Part shown: in pieces, positions 31,871 through 45,475 of the stretch
Position numbering within the stretch: position 1 is the first letter of the stretch
How the letters are laid out: each line of letters begins with the position of its first letter
Assembly (NCBI RefSeq): GCF_963259705.1
Contig: NC_081846.1
Coordinates: 59,945,722 to 60,009,721, forward strand
Reading direction: 5' to 3'
DNA: 64,000 nucleotides
Source: Myotis daubentonii
Lineage: Eukaryota > Chordata > Mammalia > Chiroptera > Vespertilionidae
Notes under the pieces: model-generated
Told to the model about the DNA's origin: nothing
Seen by the model: only the letters and a program-made list of their open reading frames with translations
The model's database searches: none
Made by a program: the position numbers and the translations under genes

Positions 31871-34800
31871 GAATGAAGCAGGTTTATCAGTTGCTTGGAC
31901 TGAGGAACAAAAGATACTGTCACTGCAGGTTCTGGGCAACAATCTCAGAGAAACAAATTACATTCAGTTATTGAATACCTAAGGCCAAGGGTTTGTTTCA
32001 TAGTGTAGCTAACAGAGGCACACTACGGTTTCATCGCATGCTTATTAACTGTCTGCAGAATCTTATTCTTGCCACCACAGGGAGTGTACACAGGAAATCA
32101 GTCATAGGATGGGGTGGGGAGTGTGTGAGATGTGCCAAGCACTGGGGGTGCTAGGTGGTGGGATCCACAGTGACTCATTCATGGGTAATTGTCTGACTCA
32201 GTTTCTCCAGGGTGTCCCTGTCTGTGGCCAAAGTAGGTGGACATTTCAGGGTCTAGGACCAGGGTAAAGATCTGCATGCCTATCACGTGGCACTGCAGTG
32301 GGTGGGACTCCACCTGGTCCCTTTGTATACAGTGCTGATGACAGAATCAAAGCCAAATGGGGTTCCAACAAAGCCCTCATGGTTACGGAGTCCTTTCTGG
32401 AGCTATTGTTGGCCACCCAGTGAGTGAATCAGCTACCTGGGAGCAGGCCTGTCCTCTCAACCAACCTGGAGTTTCACTCTCTTACCTGGATCTTACAGCT
32501 CCCAAAAGGTACTTTTGTCTGTGGATGGAAGCCAAATTCTTGTTGAAAGGGGTATACAAGCATGGGTGTCTTATTTGCCCATCTTGTTGACATCATTCTA
32601 ATATTTCCATTTTAAAAGTTGTTAACATTCATGCATCTTATGTGTAAAAGGTGCCTCCAGTGAGGTTTTCCCCTTTTATCTGACTTGCCTTTGATGTCTA
32701 CAGAAAATAGATATTCTCTGCAATGCAGAGCAGCCTGCATTTGCATTTAGCACCTAAGCAGGGGTGTCTGCAGCTTTCTGTAACAGCTTGGGTTCCCTTT
32801 CCTGCCACAGCCCCATTCAGAGGGCAGCATCTTTGAAGGATGTTTGCCTTAGGTTCCTATTCTATTGGCATGGGATGCTCAAGACCTTTGATCATTTCTG
32901 TTTTACTTACATGTTATTCCATCAGAAAGAGAATACTGCCAGAGTTGCAATGAGTTAATCCTTCAACAAATGCAGTCAGGCTAGTTTAATTTGAAATAAA
33001 AATGGATGATGTTTATAAGCTTAACTTTCCAGGCATCCAACTTCATTTAAACGAATCCCTCTGGTTATATCCATTAGACTGCTTTTAGCAGACTGCAAAC
33101 TTGAAAAGTTATCAATATTTTGTTTAATGTTATGAGTGTATTTCCTGTAAACACAGTAGCATTCTTACTAAATAAATCAATATTATTTATGAATAGAACT
33201 GCATGAACTTCTAAATGAACCATTTAAAGATCAATATCAGTATTTTTACACATTTTGATGAAATCTGAACAATTATTGAACCTAATTATCTCTAAAAGTT
33301 CAAATATATTACATAAGCAGAAAGAAAAAAATGTCCATTTATGCATACGTTTTTGTCAAATGGTTTTTGAGATATACAGATAAACACAATCATACATGTG
33401 CACTATAGACTCAAGAAGTAGTTGGCATTAATGTGGAGATTAAATTGATTTTGTCAAGTTTTTTAATAGTCTAGTTACATTTACAAACTCTCTCAAAAGA
33501 CGCTTAAGCTCACATTTTGCATACAATTTTACAGATCCATCAACTCTGTGGTCTGTACATGGATCATTTAACTCCTATGAACTCCAAGTTAAGATGCCAT
33601 GTATATGCACAAACTGCCTCCTATTGTCATATAAATATCTATAGAATATAAGTGATACTTTAAATCAACTTCCATATACTCTCAGTACAAACAAGGTTAT
33701 TTAATAAGAATTATTAAATTATTGCCATCTTTAAATTTCCCATTTATTGACTAACCTATTTCAAGAAAAATAGTATTGATATTTGAGAAAAATAGATCTC
33801 TAGTCATAAAAAAATTGAAACTATAATGTAGATGTTGCCACTTAAGTAAGCATTACCACAGCTATTTTAGAGTACCAAATGCCTACTTCTAATATGTAGA
33901 ATCAAATGCCTATCATGATTTTGCACTCTGTATATTCATGGGTGGAAAGGCAACACAGTGTGATTAGACTTGAACAGGATATTTTACAAGAAAATCCAGA
34001 GTGAGTCCCAAAGCACTTTTGTTTATTAATGTGAAGTATCTTTGTTAAAATATGAATTAACTCAATTTGTATTGCTTCTCATTTCACTCCCTTTTGTTGT
34101 GAGAATGAAATTAAAAAGATGTCATATTCACAGAGGACAGAGGGCCTGGTCATCATTTGTAAAAATGGTCATCTCAACATCCCAGGCAGAAGTGGTTTCC
34201 TCACCACAAGATGAAATTCGCATTCCGTGAAGCAAGGTAAATTTAGTAATTTGGGTAGTTCAAATAAAGTGTGTGTTTACTCTAAATAAATAAGTAAATA
34301 AACAAAAATATGTCATATTCCCTTTGACTATAAGTAGTTAAAAATGGTGTTGTAAAACGAATCAGGCATAAATGATGTAAATCAAATAACATGATTTCTA
34401 ATCCACCAAGGAAAGACTTAATGTCAACCATATTTATTAAAACATTGTGATAATAAAACTAAAACTTCAATAATAATAATAATAATAATAATAACATAAT
34501 AATAAAAGCAACTAATTTTTAACCTCCTCTATATTAGAATGTTAGAATTTTTTGAAGTCCTTTGAGGTCATTATATTCTCCAAGTTTTCCTCTTAAGCAT
34601 TTTCATCACCTTCTTATTTGCCCCAACTCTTATTGGTGCCTTATGAAGCTGTGATGTTAAACTATTTTTGCTAACAATAGCCTCAAGGAAAGGCTGTTTG
34701 CAGTGGGCTAGCTCTGAGTCAGATCAAATAAAGACAAGGCTTGCAAGTGGGATATTTTAGGGAACTAGCAGACAGGTAGCTTAAGGACAGTTATCTGAGA

Positions 34801-36454
34801 ATAGAGCTTTGGGGGAGCTCCAACTCAGTCCTGGCACCTCCAGTGGCTGACAGATTGCTGTTTTTTACTGTGATTGTGTAGCTGTTGGTTTTCAAGGTTA
34901 CGATGGAGCTAGAGATAGGACATTGGGAATAGGGCAAGTTAAAACACCACAAATTTTATTGTTCTTGTTCTTCTTCTTCTAATTAAATGCCACCCACATT
35001 GTTTTAAGCCTTTGGTTCATTCCAAAGTTCTGAAAATATTGTTTTTGAAAATTTTGGCAGTGTCTTCATTGCTTTTTCAAAAGAGTATCTCAAAGTTTTT
35101 CTTCCACATGTCCTGCCATCATTCTTTATCAGATTATTAAGCTATAAAATGGAATAGCTATCAACCTGTATATTCAAATGAATAAATTATGTTCAATGTC
35201 ATTAGATGTGTTTATTAAAAGGTAAATGTTGACTTCATTAATATGCAAACAGCTTGTATTTTCTGAAAAATAAAATAAGAAAACACAAAAGAGAAATGAG
35301 CTCAAAATTTAAATGTATATTTAAATCGAATTTGGAAAAGCATTTAATACTTGACAATTTTAATCCAATATCTAATTTAAAGAGAGAATTAGAACTAAAT
35401 ATAAATTAGAACTAAAATTATAAGTGATTTAGTTGTTATATGATAGCTTTTGAGTTAAGATAGGTTTTGATTTTAGAAACAACATTCAGCAAAGTTGGAC
35501 ATATCCTAAATCAAACCAAATGCTATCAGGCTCCAGATCCATCTGTTTTATTATGTTTCCCAAAATGCTTATTAACTGTACTATGATTCAGGTTACTTGG
35601 CAATATTATCTGGATAAATTTTAGTTTGATATATTTTATATATTTAAAATAAATGTTCTGAGTTCTATCTGCATCAGCGTTGCTTAAAATGTTATAACTA
35701 AATGCACAAAGGAATTTAAATTGTTCATGAATATTTTTCCATAAAGCCCACATAATAGTTTTACGTGGACCAGAAAATTTAAAGAAAACGATTGCTCTCT
35801 GATTTCTCATTTCTACTCATTGAATGAATAGGCCTTTCTTTCAAACATAAAAATGGCAGATTGCAGCTCCCAGCATCTCCATTTGGAATCCTAGCTAGTC
35901 TAAAAATGAACACTGCTGATCTGTGTCTATGTAAATTTCCAACATTTGCTATTCTATTTTAATAGCTGAATACATTGGAGAACTAGGGAACCACATCATC
36001 AGTGTAGGTAAGGCATTTGGCAAAAGGAGAACCTACAGATTACCATCTTTATGTAACAAGTGCACAAAGGGAGCTACGGTGTGTAACTAGTAAGATAAAA
36101 CCACTTAGTGATATAAGCATCTGAATTACACTCAATAATGGCCTTTTTATTTTAACTCCAAACAAATGGTGCATCACAATCTCACTTTTGAGTCCAAAGT
36201 AGGACTATTATAAGATTTCTGGCTTGAATGAAACATCCGGGGTTGCCAGGATACCGTCCTAGGTGGCTGCCAGGCCAGCCTAACAGTAGTTTGATGAGCT
36301 CCTGGCTGACTCTTGGTAATCCTGCTCACCTAAAGGACTGGGGAAAAAAATCATCCATTAAATTCAATAATCGGGAGATAATGTATTTTCCTGCTCAACA
36401 TTTAATTTGTTTATTCACTGTTTTTCTCTAAAAGTCAAATTCTTGCTCTTGTTG
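31871..36454. other. 4.6 kb repeat-poor stretch, no gene seen
   Basis: Only an (AAT)n tract (about 34468-34496) is obvious. 32080-32580 is GC-richer and could be an unnamed old repeat. No young SINE, L1 or Helitron is present, in contrast to the rest of the window. No open frame has coding character. Confidence 0.5.
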
Positions 36455-36625
36455 AGAACCACTACATTAGACCCACCTAGATGATCCAGTATAATCCCAT
36501 CACCACAAAATCCTTACTTTGATCATATTTGCAAGGCTCTTTTTATGCTGTAAGGTGATCAGTTTTGGAGATTAGGACATGGACATCTTGGGGTTTCAGA
36601 GGGTAGTATTGTTCAGCCTACCACA
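36455..36625 (-). mobile_element. Ancient MaLR/MLT1-like LTR fragment (tentative)
   Basis: 'cccacctagatgatccagtataatcc', then GATTAGGACATGGACATCTT, then CAGCCTACCACA: a phrase order known from old mammalian LTRs read in reverse. Family name uncertain. Confidence 0.4.
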
Positions 36626-37559
36626 ATAAGCAAAGCAACATTTTTGAAATACAAAATAACATCAGGTATTGATTAATGCTATGAATAAAAAAGTAAGCAA
36701 GGTAAGAGGATATTGAGGAGTAGCAGCCAGTAAAGTGGTATGATAAGAGACAAGGAGAAGGAATATTAAACAGAAACTTGAATAAAGCAAGGGAAGGAAG
36801 CAACAGGGGATCTGGCAGAAACACTTTGAGCAGAGTGAGCAGCCGTGCAGGGGTCCTAAGCCGGCACAAATTTTAAATCCACAAGAGTCAGCAGGAGCTC
36901 ACTGAGGTAGGTAGAAATCAGATAAGTAGCTCTTTGTAGGTCATGGTCAAGACAATTATTCATTAGTGACGCACTGTACCCATGATATGTGGTGATCTAT
37001 CATTTTTTCTGTGGTGCAATTCTGAACCCTGTGTTTACTGCTATGAGGCTTTTCTGCAGAAATGAGCCACTGAGCTTGTATGGAAGATTAACTAACAATC
37101 CAGCATGGCATCTATTGTTCTCCACTTGTGTGTAGGGAAACTCTCTCCTGAAGTGATAAACCCTATTTTTTGTTAGATTAACCTATAAAGTCACAGTCTA
37201 TTTACATGGACAGAAGTGGAGAAATGCTAAAATGGTAGAATAGGAGATGGCTTCTTAGCCAGAAAACAGAAATTTGAGTTAATGTCCAGAAGACTGAATT
37301 CGTTAGTGACTTAAATGTCCTTTGAGTTGGAGAAGTTTAACATACTCCGCATTTACTGAAACTATTTCAGCTAGGTCTCAGATGGTGCAAAATTGGCCAG
37401 CAGGTGAGAGCTGAAAGGTTAGAGAAAGTTGAGCATTGATTACTTTCTTGTTTCAAAATATGGAAGAGGCACACATGATTTCACTTCAGGCCTCATCATG
37501 GTATACCAATCAACTTTTATTTACTCTATTTTCCCCCTAAATATCTTTAACTTCATTAT
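36626..37559. other. Non-coding DNA
   Basis: 36660-36970 may hold another old repeat. No gene recognised. Confidence 0.4.
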
Positions 37560-38275
37560 TTATTCTTCCATTCCCACCATTTGGTTCTGAGACACCAGCA
37601 TCTCTCACCTAATTATTACATAGGTCCCTGACTTGTTTCCTTCATTATTCCTACTATACTCTGACAGCCAGATTTATTTGCCATAGTATGGACACAGTGA
37701 TCTCTTATTTAAAAAATTAAAATACATACTTTAATTCTCCTCCTTAAAACTGTGTAGTACTTCCTTAATGAAGCTGACCTCTGTAAAGAGTGGCAGGATC
37801 AAGCTCTTGTTTTCTCAACACCCTCTCATGACAATTTCAAGCAAATACGTTGTCTCTCTGCCCTGTGCCTTTATGCAAGCTGTTTTTTCTTCTTCAAGGC
37901 TGACTTCTCCCAATTCCAACTAACAATTGCTAGTCATCCTTCAGATCCCAATTCACATATCCCCCTCTCAAAGAAGCCCATTCTAGAAGAGATATCACTA
38001 TAATGTGTTTTAATATCTGTATACTCCTTTCGTGCTGTTTTCGCAACTAATTACAAGATTTTTAATGACCTGTAGGCATCATTATCAATCACAAGACTAT
38101 GATTCTTGAATACAAAGGCTAAGTCAGTTGTGTTCATACTGTCCCCAAGAATTTAAATTCCATGAGAACCAGGAAGGAGTCTATCTTTGCTTAATAATGT
38201 GCTTCCTGCTTCTAGCATTGGATCTTTCCATGGTAGGCACTGAGAAAATATTTGACAAATAATAAATAAAACATG
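37560..38275 (+). mobile_element. Ancient LINE2-type 3' region
   Basis: Includes 'ctctgccctgtgcctttatgcaagctg', CTAGTCATCCTTCAGATCCC, CTCAAAGAAGCCCATTC and a closing 'ggtaggcactgagaaaatatttg', in the order expected of an old L2 3' UTR. Confidence 0.55.
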
Positions 38276-39214
38276 AAACCTGTGACACTATGGGTCATTA
38301 AATCCATTATCTGCTCATTGAAAATGAGGTAAGACTGCTGGTGGCTATCTTTTCAATATCCTTTCTATTACCTAATTTTTATAGGTGTGCTCTGCTTTCA
38401 GTTCTCACAGCTTGTATAAGGTAAAGAGCTGTGTACAGATATTTTCCTGATATTGCCATTTGTATAGAAAAGAGCCTTGTTCCTTGCAATGCATCATTTA
38501 TAAAATATATTTTGCTAAAATATATAATGGTGCTAAAGATTTAATGTGTGTGTGTGTGAGTGTGTGTGTGTGTGTGTGTAAAAAATTCACAATAGATTTT
38601 CACTCACAAAAGTACCACAAACTTTTAAGTTGAATCATGTTATACAACTTAAAGACCTAAAAAAATAAAGAGGTACATAGCAAGCTTTTTAATACACAGA
38701 GAAATTATAGTTTCTTAATTTTGGTTTGATCCTTCAGTAAAAAAACTAAATCTTTCATGTGTAGAATGACATAAAGAGAAATATCTCTATATAATATGAA
38801 AGTAATCAATAAAATGAAAACTACACATCTAAAAAATATTCAGACATTACTTAAATTGCCTGTTTCATGAATTTTATGTTTTTCTATATTATTTTTCTTA
38901 AAGCATTGGGTATGTTTTTATGCACCAAACACATTCATGAAAATATGTTAGACACTGTAAAATTACCTTTTGTCTTTTATTCTTTAGGAAGTCACCCTTT
39001 AGTTTTAAATGTGTAGTTTTCGGTAGAATAACAATAATATTTTTTTAAAGTTTCCTGTGAATTTCATGTAACCAAATAAAAATGATGCCTTGTTCTTCCT
39101 GAAGAAACTGAAAACCCTAAGCATCATACTCTAGTTTTTGAAATCACCTACATGTACTAGTAAATGGAGGAAAGTAAGAAGGCATCTCCTAAATGGGATG
39201 GTTTAACTAGGTTA
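38276..39214. other. AT-rich DNA with (TG)n
   Basis: A (TG)n tract lies at about 38546-38580. Nothing else recognised. Confidence 0.5.
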
Positions 39215-39730
39215 TCTTATCTAATAAAGATGGAATATGCAAATTGACCACCACACCATAATGGTCAAGATGGCTGTGCCCACAGCAGAGGCTGAGTTCC
39301 CATAACAAGCCTTACCGAGCAATCAGCAGGGACCTGAGGATGTGTGGCGCTGGGCTGGGGCAGGGTACCTGAGGCTGCACCACCGGCCTGGTGGGGCTTG
39401 ACAGGAGACCTCAGGCCACACCCCCAGCCCTGGCACCAGGCTGGAGGACCTCAGGCCATGCCCCCTACCCTGCGGAGCTTGAAGGGGGTGGGGCCGGCTG
39501 GGTCTGGGTCTTGCACAATTTTGAGGCACACATGGGTGGGCGGGGACTTGACTTTGGTTCCCGTGGTGCGCCCCAGACTCTTGATAGGAGGAAGATTTTC
39601 ATATACATTTTACTAATTTTCTTTCATCTCTGACACTTCTACTATAGTGAAAAGGAAATAGCAATATTAAAATATTTCCTCTAATTAATTCCCTTTTAAT
39701 GTGCATGAATTTCATGCACTGGGTCACTAG
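39215..39730 (+). mobile_element. Non-autonomous Helitron with perfect 3' palindrome
   Basis: 5' TCTTATCTAATAAAGATGG. The 3' end has the 19-base perfect palindrome GTGCATGAATTTCATGCAC (39701-39719), then TGGGTCACTAG. Octamer at 39237, CAAGATGGC at 39266. It has two parts: a GC-rich middle (39240-39590) and an AT-rich 3' arm of about 130 bp unlike that of the other copies, which suggests a second Helitron subfamily. Confidence 0.93.
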
Positions 39731-39857
39731 TTAAAAATAAATGAGAAATATGTAACTTTACATAAAGAATCAATATATTTATATTGAGATTAAAATATCT
39801 CACTCTTTAAAAGCAACAGTCCCTTTTCATTCTGTTTTGTAATGACTAACTTTTTTT

Positions 39858-39900
39858 AAAAAAATTGTCTTTATTGTTGAAAGTACTTATAGATGTTCCC
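39858..39900 (-). mobile_element. L1 3' tail remnant, antisense
   Basis: T-rich start, then GTCTTTATTGTTGAAAGTAC, the complement of the bat L1 3' end seen at 52891-52920. Confidence 0.55.
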
Positions 39901-39919
39901 TTATATAAATGACTAAAAT

Positions 39920-40065
39920 TATTAAGTATCTACCATTCGCCAGGCACTTTGCTTGTACCTTATATACGTTGTCTTATTTTGTTACTAAAAACAACTAATT
40001 GGGTAAACATTATTATTCTCTTTATGGAGATTAAAAAACTGAGGCCCCAAGTTTGGGAATCTCCT
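39920..40065 (-). mobile_element. MIR fragment, antisense (ancient)
   Basis: CGCCAGGCACTTTGCTTGTA, then 'attattattctctttatggag', then AAACTGAGGCCCCAAG follows the MIR order in reverse. Confidence 0.6.
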
Positions 40066-42119
40066 CTACATAAAAAAGAAAGCATTACAACAAAGATACC
40101 TAAACCAGACTGAATTTTGCTCTAGAGGTTTGTTCTCATAACTTGGTTAAAATGTAACTACAAATCTGTGTATTTGAGAAGGCTATGTCTTCATCAAAGG
40201 TCAAAGTGGGGCAGAGTCAGTCTACTGAATAAACATGTGTTGTGCCATGTAGATGGGGCACAAATATAGGTAAGTACTATCTTTGAGCTGCTTATCAAAT
40301 ACTCTTGGGAGACAAACACGCAAACAGATCAAATGAAGGCAATAAAAAAGATACACAACAGAGGGCTGTGAAAATGGAGACGCCAGCTCTGCCACACATT
40401 CAGAAAACGTCTTCCCATGAGTTGGTCTTGGTGGCTAATACTTTGCAGGGTGAAGAAAGGCTATTGAGCATTGAAAATGGAAGAAATACTTTGCTGATAT
40501 GGTTCTAGGGTAAAAATTCATTACATCAACTTATTTATGTGAGTTCCGTACAATTAAAAATTAAAGTAATCTGACAGATATAGAGAATATATATTAGATT
40601 TATTAAACTTTCTCACCCTAACCTGCAGGCTTCCAGTCATCAAAAGAAAATCTAGTAGGCAATGGATGCCTGTTATGAATATTAGAACTCAAAGAATTCT
40701 GAGAAGACAGTTGGACTACACATGATCTGGTTAAAGTTCATAAGGAAGCCATTTCTACTCAGTGGCTGTTGGAATGAGGAAAGAAGTCTGGGAGCAGAAA
40801 TAACTTTCCTGTTATTATTTCCTTTTCACTAGAGTAGAATGGAAATTTTTTCATGGACACATGAGTATATGTGATGAATGTGACTACTGTTTTCCAGCTT
40901 TTGCTTCTCTTATTTGTTTTAGTCAACCTCTCAGGGAAAAAGTACAGTACTATCTGACCTTCATGAAGCCCTTGCCAAACCAGCCATTGCTTCTCTGAGT
41001 TTCCTGAATCCAAGGTGGGCAGTTCAGCTTTTACCTTCAAGGCCAAGTTTATCCTTCAAGGCCAAGTTTGCTCCCTAAGTCAAAACTGTATTCTCTGTTT
41101 CATTTCCCATTCAAAATATACAAACCATGTCCCACACAATTCTGTGGAAGCTATGCATTGAGCTCAAAGAACAGCCTCAATGCAGTTCACACAGTAAATT
41201 GGCCATGTCACATATTCCACATATGAGTAATATGAATCTCTTCTGATTACCAAAATCTCAAATAGTAATTAAGGCTGATATAAGAATTTTTCCCTTGAAT
41301 TTCATAACTAAAAGAAAAACAAACCTAGTCCAAAATCATTAAGGTTTAGTTCAAAGGAATCATAAACCAAATGTTTATAGCCAATTTCTCATTATTTTCC
41401 ATCTCCAACAAGTGAAGTTTGACCGTGATGCCTAGGGAGATTCTAGATCCCCTTAGCAACTGCCACATCACTGCCTTCTGCCAAAGCAAACGTACTTTCT
41501 TCAGTTCCTTTGAGGTTGGACGAAATTACCCCAAATGTTTCAAATGCCCCGCTTATAACACTAAAACATCATTAAACACATGAACTTGAGAAAATACAAA
41601 TATATCCCGGCACCTAAAGCTGTTATTAAAAGCAATAGTCTGCTCCCAGAACCCAGGACTGATTTCCATAAAATCCATTTCTAAGACACAAGCAGAGATG
41701 CAGAGGCATCTTAAAACAGAAAGCTGAGGAAGGCAGTATGAGGAAAAAGAGAAATCTGATACCAATGGGGTTTAGTTCTTTTGGAAATCTGACATCAATG
41801 GGGTTAATGATGCTACCACAATTTCCATATCTAGAAATTTCCACATCTAGAAAAAAAATCCACCTATACATACAGTGCCCCTGCTCAGCTGAGGGAATTT
41901 ACCATGTTCTCTGCATGGAAATTTCAGAATTTGATGCAATGACAGGCAACGTTACTGTGGCATCACTCGAGGCTGATTTTCATGCCCATGTCACATATTA
42001 AATGTGTGCATTTTATTTTCAAGATCTGTGCTTTGAACTCCCTACGCTTCCATGGGCTGCTATGTCGCTCTCATTTTTTTCTGTCCTGTCCCTGGATTTT
42101 TTTTTTCTTCCACCTGTTA
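40066..42119. other. Non-coding DNA, nothing recognised
   Basis: No gene or named repeat in about 2 kb. The short frames in this stretch have no family signature. Confidence 0.45.
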
Positions 42120-42560
42120 TGCCCAGATTTCAAGATCCCCAAGGAAACCACACCAGGGAACCAGCCAGTCCGATGCAAAAGCAGAGGGTCTCCTATACAA
42201 GCTCGCTTGGTCCCCCCCTTGTCTCCATTACTGGGTGCAAGAGAGAGCCCCGAATCCCAAGAGAACAAAGAATCTATAGGGCTCGGGGTCGGGGGGTTGG
42301 GGCAGGGTGCAGCCAGGGTCTGGTTACACAAAGACAGGGGGGGTGGCCAGCATACTTTTGGCCTTGGGCTAGTTTCCCCCGCTTTTCCATTGGCCGAGAT
42401 AAGGGCAGGCTGAGTAACTGATACACCCTGCGGCTCTTTCTTGAAAGAGGGGTTAAGGACACAGCCATTCGTCCTGCACTGTCCTTTCACCACCCAGATA
42501 ATCATTCTGAATGGATGTTTGAATAAAGCTGCTGTTGGTGCATCCGAAGGCCCCGTACTT
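42120..42560 (+). mobile_element. Possible retroviral LTR, sense
   Basis: GC-rich block ending in GAATAAAGCTGCTGTTGGTG (42521-42540) and CATCCGAAGG, a layout like the R-U5 end of gammaretroviral-type LTRs. Two overlapping frames (about 140 residues) cross it, but they show no viral or host protein motif. Ends not defined. Confidence 0.4.
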
Positions 42561-43350
42561 GGGACACTAGTGAGGAGAAATGCCTGTGTAATGCTTTCTT
42601 TAGAAAATGCTCTGTCTTGCCTAAGTGTTGAATTTTCTAGGCTTTGATAATCTGTGCTTCAGTAGCAGCAGAAACCTTTTATTCTGCTGCATGTTCTCCG
42701 AAGCAGTGGGGAACATCTGTGGTCTTTTATCTCTCTTTAGTTGCCTCCCTACTTTCAGCCAGGCTTAGCTTATTGTTTTAACATTTCTACCTCGATTCTT
42801 AAATTTGCTACTATATTCTGACACCTACTTTTGGCCAGATCTTTCCCTTTCCTTCTGCTCCATATGCATCATCTCTCCTTATCTTCCCCCAGCTTTCAGC
42901 GCAATTTCTTGAATTTAGATTAGAAAGCTAAATTCAAGAGTATGTTTCCTTTTTCAACTCTATCTTCTTTTCTGCATTATGAAACTGGGGACATTATCAC
43001 TTTTCCCTTAATTTTCCCCATGTTCCTAAATCCCATCATTCTAAAAAGAGTATCAAAAAGAATGTTCTGGGCCACTTTCAGAGATTGGGGAGCTACGAAT
43101 TACCTCTAGTTTTCTTTCCTCCTATTCATATGGAGATTACAGTGTAATGCAAATACATCTTTTGTGCTTCTAAGTTACAATTTATTTTCTTGATTATGGA
43201 ACTTTCTTTACTCTTTTCTTAAAGGTGGGCTGAGGTTTAAAAGAAGAAAGTAGAGTAACAATGCTTTTATATAATCCGCAACCTTATTTTGACTTATTTA
43301 AAAGTTGCCCTCTATATAAACATTTATGTAAATTATCCTTGGTACTTAAA
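42561..43350. other. Non-coding DNA, nothing recognised
   Basis: No gene or repeat named. Confidence 0.45.
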
Positions 43351-43360
43351 GGGGAGTTTT

Positions 43361-43596
43361 TTTTTTTTCGTGTTTTTTTTTTAAATATATTTTATTGATT
43401 TTTTACAGAGAGGAAGGGAGAGGGATAGAGAGTTGGAATCATCGATGAGAGAGAAACATCAATCAGCTGCCTCCTGCACACTCCCTACTGGGTATGTGCC
43501 CGCAACCAAGGTACATGCCCTTGACCAGAATCAAACCTGGGACCCTTGAGTCCGCAGGCTGACACTCTATCCGCTGAGCAAAACCAGCTAGGGCAT
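43361..43596 (-). mobile_element. VES-type SINE, antisense
   Basis: AAATATATTTTATTGATT tail complement, GAGAGGAAGGGAGAGGG, ending with the complement of the head. Duplication GGGGAGTTTT at 43351-43360 and 43597-43606. Confidence 0.95.
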
Positions 43597-43619
43597 GGGG
43601 AGTTTTGATATGCTATTAA

Positions 43620-43740
43620 CACCTAGGTCAGAGTCCTAACCCCTGTGCGTACTGTGCACATGACCTTTGATAAATAACTTAATCTCTTTGAGACGTGGCT
43701 CCTGCAGCTGCAAAGTAAAAATATAATGAAAAAGAAAACA
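43620..43740 (+). mobile_element. MIR fragment (ancient)
   Basis: 'tgacctttgataaataacttaatctcttt' followed by 'gcagctgcaaagtaaaaatataatg' matches the MIR core order. Confidence 0.5.
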
Positions 43741-43872
43741 AAAATATTTGTCTTATCTCTCTCACAATATGAACTATGTTTAAAAAATTAAAGTGCTATG
43801 CCTATATAGTTTTGGTTGCTACTCTTTATTTCATATGTTTGGATTTCCATGTATTTAATATTTTATTTTATT

Positions 43873-43965
43873 TTTTAAAGTCTTTATTGCTGAAACTATT
43901 ACATATGTCTCCTTTTCTCCCCATTGACCTCTCCCAGCCCACTACCTCCCCCCAGCCCATGCATT
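43873..43965 (-). mobile_element. L1 3' end, antisense, very short
   Basis: AAGTCTTTATTGCTGAAACT, then 'attacatatgtctcc' and a C-rich tract: the complement of the bat L1 3' end. Confidence 0.6.
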
Positions 43966-45475
43966 TAATTTTTTTAAAATTAGGATACAAATATCTGATT
44001 TCACCTTATTTACATATTAAGAATATTTATTTTGTATAACATAAATACTGTCAAAGAGATGTCACATAAATGTTTTTGAATTTTGCAATAACTCTGATAG
44101 GTAGATATTGTTAGCTTTGAAAACAGCTTTAAAAGAGGTAAGTCACTGGTTTATGGCCTTTACCTCACATGCAAACAACAAATGTCCAAAGGTTGATCTA
44201 GATGCACTTCTAATGCGTATTAAGTAAAATGTGCTTTTTTTCTCTTATAGACAAATTAGTATATTTCTAGTTCTTAATTAGATAACATGCTGGGCAGATA
44301 ATCATCTAGGCAGCAATTAGGACTCACTGTATATCTTCCAGGTTAGGAGGAGGAAAAGCACTAAAAGGAGTAGCATTTTAAAAGCTTAAACACAAAAATC
44401 TATGAAAAAGAAAAACATCCTCTCCGAGGTAGAGTCCTTTAAAATGCAAAAAGAAATGTGACTTGAAAAATACAGGACTTGATCAAAGTAATAGGTTCTA
44501 GGAAGCTCTGGAGTAGCGTGGCTAATTCAGATATAGAGATGGAATTTCTGAAGGTTTCATTTCATTTTCTTTAAAAATAATTAATTTACATAAATTTAAC
44601 TGACATTGATTTTAATGAAACACTTTTCTATCTAAGCTTTCAAAGAAAATAGCTGCTATTTATAACATTGCAAAAATATTAAGAAGTAATTTGGGTAGGC
44701 TTTCTCATTACAGATAAAAGCTACAAATAAAAGAGTGAAAATTAAAGTAATTATAGTTAAAAAGTAGCAAAGTAAATTTGTATTACTTGATCATTAATCT
44801 GCTTTTGAAAAAGTTTTTAAATGTTTATATTGTACATAAATTGTTATACATATTTAAATATACATATAAACATATATTTGTATATATAAAGTATACAATT
44901 ATAAATATATATCAAATTTGTAGTGAATATATTATAGTGAGATTGGAAATGCAAAAATGACTTCCTATATCTTTCTTTACATACTCAAGATTTTCTATTT
45001 ATCAACTTTCAACTAAGCAAAAATACCAAGGCAAAATCTAGTCAATTTGGATATACAGACTATGCCAGCTGTTGCTATATAGTTCTTCATGTTTATGAAG
45101 AAATTACATTATTAACCATATCTCAGAATTTAATAGTTTTTAACTAGATAATCTTTATGTCAAAAGAAAAGACTGAATTATAGCTGATTCCTGCTGTTTC
45201 CTGTTTTCATACAATTTCCTAAATTCTTTTCAAATCAATGCTTATAATTTAAGATGTAGCTAGAATTTTTATAAATCATTTAAATTAAATGTTGAAATAA
45301 ATTTCTAAATATATTCAGTTATGTCCATATGCACTAGTAAATGTCCATCTTGATTTATCTATTAATTATTTTTTGTCATCAGTTATGTTTATTTTTAATC
45401 TAATGTTGATTATTTGAATACACTGATTTGACTATTTTCTAACAAAAATGTTTATTTTAAAATTAGCCTTAAGAA
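43966..45475. other. AT-rich DNA
   Basis: A weak MIR-like match at 44085-44160 and TA-rich palindromic sequence at 44820-44920. No gene. Confidence 0.45.

Noticed and set aside
40305..40508. 67-residue frame starting MGDKHANRSNEG
   Set aside because: No family recognised, and its start resembles old repeat-derived sequence; no coding evidence.
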